Assembly: GCA_905221605.1 (NCBI GenBank)
Contig: CAJNDS010002207.1
Coordinates: forward strand, 62,001-126,000
Length of the DNA: 64,000 bases
Reading direction: 5' to 3'
Source: Symbiodinium natans
Lineage: Eukaryota > Sar > Dinophyceae > Suessiales > Symbiodiniaceae
In this document: piece by piece, positions 33,380-44,073 of the stretch
Layout of the letters: every line of letters begins with the position of its first letter
Position numbering within the stretch: position 1 is the stretch's first letter
Made by a program: the position numbers and the translations under genes
The notes under the pieces: model-generated
Databases searched by the model: none
Seen by the model: the letters and a program-made list of their open reading frames with translations, nothing else
What the model was told of the DNA's origin: nothing

Positions 33380-34630
33380 ATGCTACAAAAAGCATTGCGT
33401 GATGAAGAGCCAGTGCTCCTGCACAGCCCATCGGATGATGGATTGTTCGATGATCTGCACTATGTAGCCAAGGCGGTGCCAGGAATCGTGTCCAAGTCTA
33501 TTGCCTACCGCGGCAAGGACGATAGGGCTGAAGTAGCACGCATCTTGGGGCACTTGCCAATGGTCAAGGAGGCTCGCGCCCGGCGCCTTCAGGTCTTCCC
33601 ACCACGCTGCGGAACTCCCCAGAGTGCGCGAGAGCGCCCGCAGAGCCGAGCCGAAGAGAGGCTGACGCCCCGAGCCGCGGCATACATGAGGCCGCCTTCT
33701 GCTGGCAACCCGGCAAGGGCTGTGAAGACCCCTACACCGCGCCTGGCACAGACGCACCGCACTCCGCGAGCATCCACACCAAAGGCGCCAAGGAGGGCAT
33801 GGGATGGGCTGTGCGAGGAGCGCATGGAGCGCCCACAGAGATGCGCAACACCGTCCACACCTACAGCAGGACCACCAGGACAGGCCACCTCTGTGGCTTC
33901 AGCTCAGGGCTCAGTGCCATTGGTGCCTGCAGTAGCAGCGGAGCTGGACGGGAAGATCGAGGCGAAAGCCGAGGTCCGCGCCGGCTCCGCCGGGACGGCC
34001 GCCACAGGGCCAGCCACGGCAGCCGCGGCTTGCCCACCGGAGGCCAACTCTGGTGGCCCGGGGCAAGCGGTTGCGGGCCCTGTTCCCGAGGCGTGGTACC
34101 AGCAGGCGATCCAGTCTGGAGTCCAGAGTGCCGTTGGCGGTTCGCGGCTTGGGTTCTCCGTGCTGCCCCTTGACGATGAGGTGCCAGTGGTGAATGAGAA
34201 GGATGTGGAGCAGGTTCAGAAACGATACCTTCACAAGCTAGCGGAAGTGGGTGTCGACCCCAAAGGGAAAAAGGCGGGCGAGATCCTGCAGACGCTGTAT
34301 GCCCGAGGCAGTCGTACGGAGTCCCAGCGGATGAATGCGGAGGCGCAAAAGAAGGTGTTGGTGCGCTTGCGGACACCGCTGTGCATTAAGACAGTGCTTA
34401 AGGAACGTGCGCTGCAAGAGGTGAAGGCAGCTCGGGACAAGCCAGCTGACTTAGTGGATGAGTGCCTGGATCGATGGGAGATTGAGACTCTGGCAGAAGT
34501 TTGCCGGAGCATGAAACATTTCGATGAGGTTGCTGCAGGCCACGTGTCCACCTACACCAGAAGCTATGGAGGCAGACAGTACCTAGGCAAATTTGACCGG
34601 AAGAAGTATATAAGACCACCGACGCCATGA
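33380..34630 (+). CDS. Uncharacterised intronless protein, 416 residues
   Basis: The longest single-exon frame outside the array. The start is supported by an in-frame TAG 39 bases upstream with no other ATG between. Residues 1-75 look folded (DDLHYVAKAVPGIVSKSIAY). About 75-225 is Pro/Ala/Arg-rich and probably disordered (ARERPQSRAEERLTPRAAAY). About 225-416 looks folded and charged (NEKDVEQVQKRYLHKLAEVG, LVDECLDRWEIETLAEV) and ends in a basic, aromatic tail (GKFDRKKYIRPPTP). No domain recognised. Third positions are GC-rich as in other real genes here. Function unknown; absence of introns is unusual for this region. Confidence 0.75.
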   Translation: MLQKALRDEEPVLLHSPSDDGLFDDLHYVAKAVPGIVSKSIAYRGKDDRAEVARILGHLPMVKEARARRLQVFPPRCGTPQSARERPQSRAEERLTPRAAAYMRPPSAGNPARAVKTPTPRLAQTHRTPRASTPKAPRRAWDGLCEERMERPQRCATPSTPTAGPPGQATSVASAQGSVPLVPAVAAELDGKIEAKAEVRAGSAGTAATGPATAAAACPPEANSGGPGQAVAGPVPEAWYQQAIQSGVQSAVGGSRLGFSVLPLDDEVPVVNEKDVEQVQKRYLHKLAEVGVDPKGKKAGEILQTLYARGSRTESQRMNAEAQKKVLVRLRTPLCIKTVLKERALQEVKAARDKPADLVDECLDRWEIETLAEVCRSMKHFDEVAAGHVSTYTRSYGGRQYLGKFDRKKYIRPPTP

Positions 34631-34710
34631 CAGTCCATGTGGAAGCACCAGTGACGAAAAGGCGACGGCGGGAAGCTTCGTTTTTCATAGTGAGCAGCTC
34701 TTGAAAGAGC

Positions 34711-34932
34711 TTGTGCCACTCGTGTCACCCCTTGCCACCCGGCAGAGCTGGCAGTCTCGGAAACAGCTGCGTTGGAGAGCTTGATGTGCCGACCTTGCCA
34801 GGTTTCTCGACATTTCTCGAACATGTGCGATGGCAGGTGGTCCTTAGTCCCGTGGAGAGCGAGAAGCTGCAGTTGGAGTTCCCCAGCGTGCGGACGCTGT
34901 GGGTCGTTCTTGCCGCTCTTCCGCACGGCTAA
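34711..34932 (+). CDS. Short unassigned ORF or exon
   Basis: Reads GELDVPTLPGFSTFLEHVRW and LQLEFPSVRTLWVVLAALP to a stop. A GTGGTCC donor inside would leave an exon ending VRWQ. A 132-codon - strand frame (34564-34962) is equally protein-like, so strand is not certain. Confidence 0.33.
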   Translation: MCHSCHPLPPGRAGSLGNSCVGELDVPTLPGFSTFLEHVRWQVVLSPVESEKLQLEFPSVRTLWVVLAALPHG

Positions 34933-35210
34933 GCTCATCCTGTATGCTCCAAGCATCTCCAAGCCGACAAGGCCTAGAATATACCTTGGGAGAGGAGACT
35001 TGTGGCCCAGTATGACTTGCGATTGTGTTTCCAGTTGTCGTCAGACGCAACATCATGGCCGAAACCAGCGTTCTGTAGCACGAGTTCCTTTCCCCAACTC
35101 TACCCAACACCCCAGGCGGATGGAACTCTAAGCATCTGAGAATCTACGCTCTAAGCATTCGAAACCCCCAAGCCCAGAATCCCCAGCCCTTGCTTAGCCT
35201 TAGTTTCCAG

Positions 35211-35514
35211 GTGGTGGCTGTGGCGAACTCGAGGTACATGAACAAGAACCAGGCCATGAGTTGGGTTCATGAAGAAAGAAGGAAGGGCTGCTCTCTCTGT
35301 GGGGGGAGGGGTGCTAAGATGGAGACTGAAAATATGTGCTGTGTTCATGCACGCGGTTACCCTTCAATACTGTAGTCCTGGATGGTGCTGCAATTGTAGA
35401 CAGTGCGGTGGATGCATCTGCAGTTGGGGAGAGGCAGAAGACATCGAAAGCATCCTAAGGAACCCTGAACAAGTTTTTGGGCTTTACATACTATGTACAT
35501 CATGGTATGTACAC

Positions 35515-35545
<31 letters not shown>

Positions 35546-36062
35546 ATATAGTGTTATATATATATATACACATGCATACATACATCTTGCTTAAAGGTAC
35601 ATTGTATGTTTCATATTGCATAATTCCATAATTACATAATTTCATACTTTCATAAGTCATAATTGCATAATTACATCATTACATAATATTTCAGAATTTC
35701 ATAGTTTCATAATTATCATAATCTCATAATTTCATATTTCATAATCTCATAACCTCATATTTTCATAATTACATGATTGCATAATTACAAAATTACACAA
35801 TTACATAGTTACATAATTACGTATGTACGTATGTATGTATGTATATATATATATATACATACATTCCATAATTGCACATTTCATAATTAGATGTTGCATA
35901 AGAATAAATAGCTACATATACATAAATACTCTTATGCCTTGCACCTACTTAGGCGTGGATCGTCTGGACCCTCGCTACGGTGGGTGCCTTGTTGTGCTCC
36001 GCGCACGCGGCAGTGACGCTGGTGGACCTTGCGCACTGCGGCCCTGGCCTCTGGGGCTTAAT
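35211..36062 (+). CDS. Unidentified membrane protein, two exons around an AT-rich intron
   Basis: Exon 35211-35263 after TTAGTTTCCAG reads VVAVANSRYMNKNQAMSW, then GTTCAT. Exon 35953-36062 after CACCTACTTAG reads AWIVWTLATVGALLCSAHAA and continues VTLVDLAHCGPGLWGLM to a GTATAC donor. Both ends of the joint are phase 0. The second exon is a clear membrane-spanning helix. It is a GC-rich island inside AT microsatellite DNA. No family recognised. Confidence 0.45.
35505..35945. repeat. AT-rich microsatellite block, left
   Basis: Runs of TATATA, CATAATT/CATAATC units repeated more than twenty times, and GTATGTAT. Strongly AT-rich against the GC-rich surroundings. Confidence 0.95.
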
Positions 36063-36165
36063 GTATACGATCTACACGATTATTACGTATAATAATACAT
36101 ATACATATACATATATATATATATATTTATATCTATGTGTATATATAGATGCGGGATATAGTACT
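36063..36165. repeat. AT-rich microsatellite block, right
   Basis: ATACATATACATATATAT and related units continuing on the far side of the exon at 35953-36062. Confidence 0.92.
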
Positions 36166-36395
36166 ACATTGAATTATAACAGTGTTTAGAGCCGGAGCTT
36201 GAGGGATTTGGGGAGACTTCTGGGACCCCGTGTTGGCCTTGGCTCTGCCGTTTCTCTCGGGTATCTGAAGGTTTGGGTGCCGTAGGCTGCAACTTCAGCC
36301 ACGAGCCGGAGGCTTGCCAGAAGCCGTAACAACATGGCACTGACACGAACATGGTACTACTGTATTGTTCCCCGCCAAACAGCTCAATTCTGGGG

Positions 36396-36611
36396 CCGGT
36401 TGACTTGACGTCACTAGAAGTGCGCGACTGCTTACGCTCAGTCGCACAAGCCGCAAACAACCAACTGCCGAGGCTCCCCGTGGCATGCAGTCGACTGGGA
36501 ATCGCTGGACAGAGAGTGGGCTTCAACGCAGGGCCTTCTGGGAGAGAGGCTTCGTTGGAACCTTGTGCCACGCGACTAAGTTCGTCTGGAGCTTTTGGAG
36601 CCTCATCCTGA
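36396..36611 (+). CDS. Unassigned exon-like ORF
   Basis: A frame open to TGA reading LTSLEVRDCLRSVAQAANNQ and ending SSSGAFGASS. A - strand frame overlaps. No partner exon fixed and no family recognised. Confidence 0.33.
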   Translation, partial: PVDLTSLEVRDCLRSVAQAANNQLPRLPVACSRLGIAGQRVGFNAGPSGREASLEPCATRLSSSGAFGASS

Positions 36612-36869
36612 GCTGATCTACGATCCTGAACTGACAGAGGGCTGTAGGTTTAGAGGTATCCGGCAAGTTCTCCTGACCTGGGAGGCACACTCCTTCTGCC
36701 AGTGCCCGGCGCGTCGCGGAGTACTGCTGGATGCCGCCCCTTCCCAACAAGGCTTGGGGTTGGTGGCACGCGCACCCTAACACGAGTGCGGCACCATCAT
36801 GTGCCATCTTTACCTCCTATTACCTCCTGACATTGACATGTGTGTCGGACAGAACCCCCCTCTCTGTAG

Positions 36870-37160
36870 GAAGCATTGCGACCCCGACCGCCTCTTCATG
36901 ATGGCCACAAGCGAGAGATCCAACAGCAGACGCTGGACACGAACATGACCGTCTTCCTGCGCGAGCTTTGGCTTGGATTGAAATCCCTCCTGCGCCCACG
37001 CCATTCAACAGCTGACATTTGGAAGGTTTGTGGGCTTCTTAGAGACTGAACTGCCCAGCTCAGACTCCAGAGATCCTACGAGTTTCGCCCGTTTCACGAT
37101 TGCAGCCGCACATTCCGAGGACATGTGGAGACTTGGCGGCTTCTTGGGACAGACCTGCCT
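36870..37160 (+). CDS. Unidentified gene, internal exon plus probable terminal exon
   Basis: Exon 36870-37025 follows CTCTCTGTAG and ends at GGAAG/GTTTGT, phase 0 at both ends, 52 codons, with HKREIQQQTLDTNMTVFLRE and LWLGLKSLLRPRHS. A phase-0 continuation at 37106 after CACGATTGCAG gives PHIPRTCGDLAASWDRPA and a stop. The first exon is well supported; the second is short and less sure. No family recognised. Confidence 0.48.
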
Positions 37161-37247
37161 GATCCTCCTCGCTCATGTAGGCAGCCTTCCGTCTGCTTAG
37201 GCGGCAAACGAAGCCACAGCAACAAGAGGCAGCTTCCATTCGTTCTG

Positions 37248-37478
37248 CTATGTTCTGCTTGCGTGTACGGTCTGGATTATCGCGTTGGCGTTGGCTACTG
37301 CAAGATCGTGCAAGTAAGCTTTGACAGCTAATCTAGCATCCTGGATATCATGGTTTCGCCCTTTGTCGAGGGGTGCTGTGTGGAGAGCCCTCTCTGGTGT
37401 GTGGAGTCTCAGGATTGCACTGATGGACTCTGCCACCTTCACCTTGGAGTTTGACAACCAGACCTTAGTGACTTGGTG
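37248..37478 (-). CDS. Unidentified - strand exon, terminal
   Basis: Read on the - strand, the frame contains EEAQHQVTKVWLSNSKVKVA, ESISAILRLHTPERAL and AVKAYLHDLAVANANAIIQT before TAG. It has no suitable ATG, so it would be a last exon or a fragment of a decayed gene. The composition is clearly protein-like. A weaker + frame (37125-37331) overlaps. No family recognised. Confidence 0.42.
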   Translation of the reverse strand, partial: HQVTKVWLSNSKVKVAESISAILRLHTPERALHTAPLDKGRNHDIQDARLAVKAYLHDLAVANANAIIQTVHASRT

Positions 37479-37499
37479 CTGAGCTTCCTCATTTTTTTG

Positions 37500-39740
37500 T
37501 TAGCTTGTGGGGGGGGGGTATTGCTGCATCAGTCCATGGAGTCGGCTGCCTAGGTCCTTTCGCCCAGTCCCCCAACAATTCCAAGATCGTGGCGGATGCT
37601 AAGCCCGCTCTAGAAAAAGCGCCCCGGGGCCGTAGACCACAGTGCGCAGACCCAATTCCTCAACGGCCCAGCCCCTGAGCTGGGCAGGTGAAGTCTTACT
37701 GCCGTGACGTGTTGGAGATGCTCTCCATGTCCTCCTGTCTGCGCTGGCTGAAGCTGGGCTGCGGTTTGGGCAGAAACAAGTGTGGGGGTTTTCGCCCACT
37801 TGGGAAAGGCAATTTTCTGACATGGGGCAGCAGTACGCGGGAGGAAGGCAGCTATGCTTCCTAGAGGCAAGTTTCTAAGTCTCTCATTGACGCTGCCCAC
37901 GACACCATGAAACTAAGCGCACTGCTTCGCATTTCCCGAAGCAAACGCCTGTTTTACGGTTGATCTAAGCACGAGAAAGCTGAAATTGGTCGCTGCAGGA
38001 CGAGACCTTTCCCTTGCTAAGTTTTGTTAGTTTGGAGGGATCCCCGTTCCTTCCACCGTAGCAGTTGGGACCGCTAGATTAGATGCATCTTGCTGCGGGA
38101 CTATACAAGAAGCAAGCAACAGCGAGAGGACACGAATCAGCGACGAGACCTGAATCATCATGCGACCGCAAGAAAAGATTCCTTAGCAGAACAGGCACAG
38201 TCCAAATGCATGTTGAGCTTTAGGTTCAGCGACCTAGGATACAAGGAACAGCAGCAACAGATGCAGAGGCGTCGGTCTTGGGAGAACAGCGTTCCTTGCA
38301 GAATGGAATTGAAGTGTGCTCAACTCTTGACCGTGCGAAAACCCTGTTGCGGGTGGCGTTTACCTTGGGAGTCATGTCACATGGTCGCCTTCGACAATTC
38401 AATGGTGCGTACCCAGATCTTGTCAAGAGACCACGAGGGCGCACCGGAGAACAAGAAGAGACGCGAAAGACAGGAAGAAAGACTGAGACAGAGGGAGAGA
38501 AGGGGAGCCGAAGACCAACAAAGCCATGAACTGCGACCCGTGCGCAGTGGTCAGAGTGATGCACCTAAATCCTAAAATCCCACACTTTTCGCTTCCAGTT
38601 ATGAGCCCGAAGCAGGCCTTAAGGGGAGGAGGCCTCACGCTGCCTCACACCGCCGATCTCTGCGCTCGGTGGCCATGCATGCGAGAAGAGGGATGAGGGT
38701 GGAAAGGGAGTGGCTGCCTCCGGTTCGTTGCGAGCGCCCTCGCCCACCGACAGCTCGTCATAGTCACGTCTTGCCAATTGACACGTGAGCGGCTTTCCCA
38801 TGCCATCGGTATCCCCCAGTCCAGTGTTTAAAGTTTGGATCTCGATCTTAGAGCGACAGGTGAAAGCGTGCTAAAGGACAGTTACTCTGAACTGCACGGA
38901 AGCCGAATATTATACTGCAAGCTGACTGTTGCATGCCGAAACGGTGCGTGCAGCATGGTCTCTGCTTGTGGCCCATGCGCATGACTCATGTGCAACTGCC
39001 ATTAGGCGCAGGTAGAAACATGTTGCGTCGCAAGAGGGAGGGGGAGAGGAAAAGGAGAGGCAGAGAGAGTGCAAGAGGGTTGCTTTGGCCGACCAGAAGG
39101 GTTCGATGGGTTCCGGAGGTTGCCGGCACTGGCGCCTTCTGTGCGTAAACGCCCCCAGGAACAGCTCCGAACTGGGAAACTCGATCCAATGTCAGGCTGG
39201 CGGACAGCTTCAGGTTTCACGGTTTGAGGGCCTGATGGGGCTTACTGGGCTATCGTGCAGGGGTCTTAAGCCTCGAACCCTGGAACCCTGGAACCCTCGA
39301 AACCCTCGGAATCTCGAATGCTCAAGCCCGAAACCTGAACAGCTGCCAGATCCCTGAACGCCTTAGGCCGCCCCAAGCCTGCAGCCTGAGGCATCGCCAA
39401 GCTGTCCCAAAACCCAAACTCCCAAGGATCCAGCCCCAAACAAAATCCTTTGTCGCCCTACCTTGTGGACACCCCGAAATACAGAAAGAATCAGGGTGGA
39501 CACCCTCAAGCCTAAGAAACCAAACCCTTCAAAGACGCGATGGCAGGCCCAGGGCCCTGAGCTGTTAATGCAAGATCTGATGCGGAGCTGGCAGGGGGAG
39601 GTGGCCACCGTGACGCCCGGCTGAGACTTCTCCTCGTTTGCGTGATGTGCCACTTCTTGCATCTTCTTGCTTATCAGCAGAAGGGAGTCAGCAGGAACCC
39701 GGGTCGCAAGTTTTCCGTTCTTGGGTCAGGAAGTTCCAGG
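37500..39740. other. No secure gene
   Basis: Short frames only. A + frame at 38090-38575 is Gln/Arg/Lys-rich and probably non-coding; AACCCT-type and CCCTCGAAACC words occur near 39270-39310. Confidence 0.4.
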
Positions 39741-39960
39741 GAGCTGTCGAAGCATTCGTAAAGAAAGGGCCGAGCTTCCTGACCGGAGGCATGACGCCTA
39801 CACCGGTCACCAGAGCGGAAGCCTCCAAGCCTTCGTGCAGCTGGCAGACCACTGGGAACTCTCGGCGCTGGCTGCGCAGGGCTGCACAGCTACCATCAGC
39901 GGCTTGGAAGAGCTAAAGCTGCAGATTTCTACATTCCTTGAGCTTAGAAGCCCCTGTTTC
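39741..39960 (+). CDS. Possible exon, two frames compete
   Basis: One frame reads FVQLADHWELSALAAQGCTA then ISGLEELKLQ; the other reads RKFQGAVEAFVKKGPSFLTG. Both look protein-like for part of the length. Splice sites were not resolved. Confidence 0.3.
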
Positions 39961-41074
39961 ACCTTTCGAGTGGGATTCTTCCGCCGCGCACATCACTTTC
40001 GACATTCATTTTTGCATCTCCGAGTTTGAAACCCCTGAAGGCGCACCCAGTCACCACCTCCTTCCTATGCTTTAACACTGTAGTTGCGATAGATGCGTGT
40101 TCGAAGTTGAAAGACCCTCCCGTGAACAGTGCTTCAAAAGTTCCAGCGACATGGGATATAATGAGCAGTTTGCGCGACTTTTGCTGTCACAAGGCTTGTC
40201 TTTGCATGGATGTTGATTTGAGACCGGCGGGACTGAAAGCTCGGAACATATAGGATCATGAAGGTACATGAGAGAGACATTGGAGGTATAGTCAGGCGAG
40301 CTTACCGCGCTTCATGACCTGCACAGCATAGCAGCAAACGAAAGCAATCAGGACAGAATGTCAGGTTGCACTCTCAAGCGTTCGGATCCCCAAACTTCGA
40401 AGGACCCAGTGCCAGAAAAAAACAAGCCTGTCCTTGTAATGCAGTGGCCTCCATAGCCTCCCAGGTGGAGGCAACTTCGCGCTCCGGCCGCCGACCTTGG
40501 GTGCACCTGCAGGGTTTGGAGATGTTGGGGGCCATTGGGAAATCTAGGACGAACAGGCTTTGGCGGCTATAGGGCTTTTGGGCAGTGATGTGATGCAAGA
40601 AGGGTTGCTCAGTCAGGGTTCTGTAGGGTGTCGACCCTGGAGTTGGGGCTTCCGATGTCTCGGCCGTGTGACATCCTGACGCCCCGTATTCCTGACACCC
40701 AACAGCAACCGGTAATCATGCCCGCACTTCTGAACGCTGAGCAACCTCTGCGTCTCCCCACGAGACGCCTTTGAGGTAATGCCGCAACACCCCGAGATGT
40801 GAAAACACGCGCAACAGCTTGGAGAGTCTTAGGCATCTTAGCAGTCGTAGCGAAATCGCGGCATGGGCCATCAAAACTGAGGTCCACAGGCGGTGGGGAG
40901 CACGTCTGCTCTGTCACGTCATCTTCTGATACTCGCCGAGGGTCGTGGCTGCGAGGTGCTTGTTTCGGCCCACGTTGTTGTTGTCCGAGGTTTCTTCTGC
41001 GATGGGCAAGGCGGACTAGGATTCGGTGTTGTGTCGTTGAGCGTGGGGCCGGGGGCATGTCGTGCATGTTGTTT

Positions 41075-41205
41075 GCGTTTGTATTTGTGTTTGCGTTTGC
41101 GTTTGTGGTTTTGCTTGTGCTTGTGCTTGTGCTTGTGCTTGTGCGTGTGCTTGTACGTGTGCGCGAGAGTGTGTGTGTCTGTGTGTGTGTGTGCTTGTGC
41201 TTTTA
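41075..41205. repeat. TTTGCG / CTTGTG / GT repeat
   Basis: Tandem GTTTGCG, then CTTGTG units, then a GT run. Gives artefactual VCVCV or HKHKHK frames. Confidence 0.95.
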
Positions 41206-41626
41206 GCGCTTGCACACGGGCAAAACTCCCTCCATCCCTGCCGTGCTTGTAGCCTTACCCGAACTTGGGTCCCAAACTCATGGGGTGATTGTGTCAGGGG
41301 CGGCGACCTTTGCATCCAAAACGCCCCAGATCCAGGTGCCGCCCGCGCCCTCCACGCCGACGTTGCGCTGTTTAGACCTGGGCCTGAACAGATCCCTGCT
41401 CTGATACTAGCCGGTGGTTTTCGGAGTGGTTGAATGACGGGGTTTGGAGTGCGTGTGGAGTGCGGTGCTTTCAAGGTCTCTTGTACGCATTTTTGGTTTC
41501 AGCGTTGCGCCAAGCTGACGGGTTCTTTGTGGGGTCCTCGTTGTAGGGCTGATCGCCCCAAACGAGCCAGGAACGAACACGTTTCCCGTTGCAGCACTGC
41601 ATCACTACTTCATCGTAAGCATAGGC

Positions 41627-41670
41627 AAGCTTATGCAATCTTAGGCAAAGGAAGCTTATGCAATCTTAGG
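41627..41670. repeat. 19-bp direct repeat
   Basis: AAGCTTATGCAATCTTAGG at 41627-41645 and again at 41652-41670, six bases apart. Confidence 0.97.
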
Positions 41671-41939
41671 TTCTTCCCAGACAGTGTGTCAACAACTAAC
41701 AAGCTCCAACGTAAGAGGGGCCAGGCGGATGCCACCGCAGGTGCATTTTGGACGAAAATCGCGCTCTCGCCCAGGTGCGGGCGTGACTCGAAACTGCCAT
41801 CGCTTTTTGACTTCCGAGCACGTGACGGTTGAAACGGTCGTCGCTTTTGGTCGTTTCGCTGTTTGGGGTCTGCGCTGGCATGATAAGCTCTAAGCTGCCC
41901 GTGTGAAGACATGACATTGGCATCAACAATAAAGAACAA

Positions 41940-42127
41940 ATGTCCGAGGTGGTGTGTGATTCCCAAAAATCAGCATTCCAAACTCCAGCAGCTTTGCTTG
42001 AGAAGTGCACGGGAGCTGACGCTCTACAGTCCACAGGGTTGGAGTCCTTCAGTTGTCACCAGCCATCGCTTTCTTCCTTGAAGGCCGGATCAGAGTTCAC
42101 ATTCCAAAATCTGAAGCCACCAAGCAG
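41940..42127 (+). CDS. Probable exon, unidentified
   Basis: Open frame with FQTPAALLEKCTGADALQST and SLSSLKAGSEFTFQNLKPP, ending at AGCAG/GTAAGG, the best-matching donor in the area. The 5' boundary is not defined. No family recognised. Confidence 0.42.
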
Positions 42128-42866
42128 GTAAGGCTGACGGTTCCTAGAATTGGCTTGTCGTGCATGTTGGCTGCATGGTGAGGTCGCTTCAGCTCGGTCA
42201 ACGAGAGCTATTTGAACCCAACCTTCGTGGGCCCTTTGCCTGGTTGTGCACTTTCGGGCGCATGGATCATGGCATGACTGATGGGTTGCTGAGGCAGCCT
42301 CAGAGGAATCGATGTTCACAAGTTCGGGTTGGATTATGTTGCCGAAGCAAATGCTGGCGAATGGCAAAGGCCTGAACCCGAGACCGAGGCTGCGTGGCGC
42401 GGATCTTCCGTGGCTGCGCGGGGCGCAGCGCCTCGGCAACGCTGACGGCTTTCCGAAGCGCCTGCCAGGCTGTTCGGTTTCGAGGGCTACGCTGGGGCTA
42501 CATTCTAAGCTTGCAAGTTGGGGCTTGAGAAGGTCTTGTGGTCTTGACTTGAGGGGCTTGGGCTTCCCGCTAAGGGTGTGAGAATTTTCCGGTGCCATCA
42601 GGCTGTCATCAGGGTGTTGAGGTTTGGCAGTGTATGGCAGTGTAAGTCCAGCGGCTGCTCAGAGACCTGCAAAAAGAAGCCCGCGAAGCTCGCGGGCCTC
42701 AAAAGGGGCCAGAGGCTTCAAGTTCACGCAGTCCCAGTGATGCTCTTGTTTGTGTGGGTTACCTGTCGGCTCGTTTTGTGCGGTTGACAGGCGACGTGCG
42801 CTGTCCTGATGCTGTTCGGGCTTCCTGCCTATGACAGAGCTACCAAAGGGTTTTCTGCTGCCATGG
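42128..42866. other. No secure gene
   Basis: Frames up to 89 codons on the + strand and 180 on the - strand overlap each other; none has recognisable features. Confidence 0.35.
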
Positions 42867-42899
42867 TTATGGGTCGCATGGGGGCGTGATATGAATAGG

Positions 42900-43124
42900 G
42901 GCTGGCAGGGATGTAATTGGATAAGCGGTAGGGGGGCAGTTAGATGACAGGCCGCCCCAATGTTGACAAACAGAGTCTATCAACACTGCAGACCTAACAC
43001 CTAAATATCCTGCAAAGGCCAAGCGGGCTCGATCTGCAAAGATTGATCGCTCATGTTTCATGGCCCTTTCGAGGTACATCCGCATGCTGTGCATGCGAGT
43101 AGGCTGCCAGCGCCGGAATGGCAT
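42900..43124 (-). CDS. - strand exon-like fragment
   Basis: Reads MHSMRMYLERAMKHERSIFA then DRARLAFAGYLGVRSAVLID. Protein-like and without a competing + frame. Boundaries and family unknown. Confidence 0.32.
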
Positions 43125-43225
43125 CGACCGAACCTGCTGCTTTGCTGAGCCTTAACTAGGGGCTTGGCATGGGCATGCCATCCGAACCCTGCGATCCCAA
43201 GCCGCATGCGTGAAGCACCACCTTG

Positions 43226-43376
43226 TCAAGACACATATCGAATATGAGTTGCCAGGACAACTTCCATATCCTCCCAAAAGACCGGAGGGTAGGTGGTGCT
43301 GTGGCCATAATGCATTTGCATGAAGTAGTGCCGTCTGCAGCACCGACCGAGAATCACCATGATGTAAGCCAGACCA
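43226..43376 (-). CDS. - strand exon-like fragment, ends at a stop
   Basis: Reads LAYIMVILGRCCRRHYFMQM and STTYPPVFWEDMEVVLATHI, ending TGA at 43226. It may belong with the fragment at 42900-43124, but no phase-compatible joint was found. Confidence 0.35.
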
Positions 43377-43385
43377 GAGCCACTC

Positions 43386-43577
43386 TTGAAGCGCCAGCCC
43401 CTCTTATTTCGCCGTTCGATGCTCTGCTCAGGGTTGTGCGATGGCATCCAGCAGGCGCTCACCCTCGCCGGATCCCGTGTGGGCGTGGGGTCTCGAGGCT
43501 GCAGAAGCGTTCGAGGCCACGGGGTGACGGTTGAGCCCCAGGGCTTCGAGAAGGCCAAGGGTGAGTGGAGCGGTTGA
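43386..43577 (+). CDS. Exon-like stretch, frame uncertain
   Basis: One frame reads ALTLAGSRVGVGSRGCRSVR and VTVEPQGFEKAKGEW. Another starts at ATG 43441 (MASSRRSPSPDPVWAWGLEA) and reaches a GTGACG donor. Either could be real. Confidence 0.32.
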   Translation: MKRQPLLFRRSMLCSGLCDGIQQALTLAGSRVGVGSRGCRSVRGHGVTVEPQGFEKAKGEWSG

Positions 43578-44002
43578 CCTTCTTGGACAAAGCCCAACAG
43601 ATTGGTCTCTTCCTTTCTGCCTTCTCCCACAGTTCATGCTGCAACGTGCAGAACGCAGAGTTGTGCCCCCAAAAGGCCCCTTTAAGACCTCCAAAAAAGA
43701 CCCCCATCCCCACAGCAAGCCACTCCAAGGCTGCTCATGGCCTCGCTCCTACAAGTGGGCACCCGGTCTTCTTTAGTAGAGTCGAGATTTCTCAGGTTGG
43801 GTTTAAAAAGGGCCCCCAAATGCCACAAACTCCCTCCAAAACCCGGCGAATTTGAAGTCTTGCTTTGACTTGAGAGACCTTCGGACACCTGCCTCCCCTG
43901 TGCGGGTGTGAGAGCATGAAGAAGCCCTAGGAGCAGTAATGGGGCATCTCCCCACTTTGTTGCTGCCTTGTTCCCATAGAGTGTTTGGGATGATTCCGGC
44001 CG

Positions 44003-44024
44003 CCCCCCCCCCCCCCCCCCCCCC
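44003..44024. repeat. Poly(C) run of 22
   Basis: Twenty-two C after CCG. Homopolymer; may be mis-sized in the assembly. Confidence 0.95.
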
Positions 44025-44073
44025 GAACTTCCCGTAGGTACTTGATGCTTAGGGGGTTGTGGGCTAGGTTGCC

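Larger units (their letters stand above)
39961..41939. other. No secure gene; simple repeats
   Basis: Frames are short. Holds the TTGTG/TTGCG repeat and the AAGCTTATGCAATCTTAGG direct repeat listed separately. Confidence 0.4.

Noticed and set aside
32950..33381. 143-codon - strand ORF
   Set aside because: Basic, Ser/Arg-rich composition without recognisable features; overlaps the upstream flank of the 416-codon gene.
41016..41474. Frames with HKHK, QAQA or VLVL repeats
   Set aside because: Produced by the TTGTG repeat.
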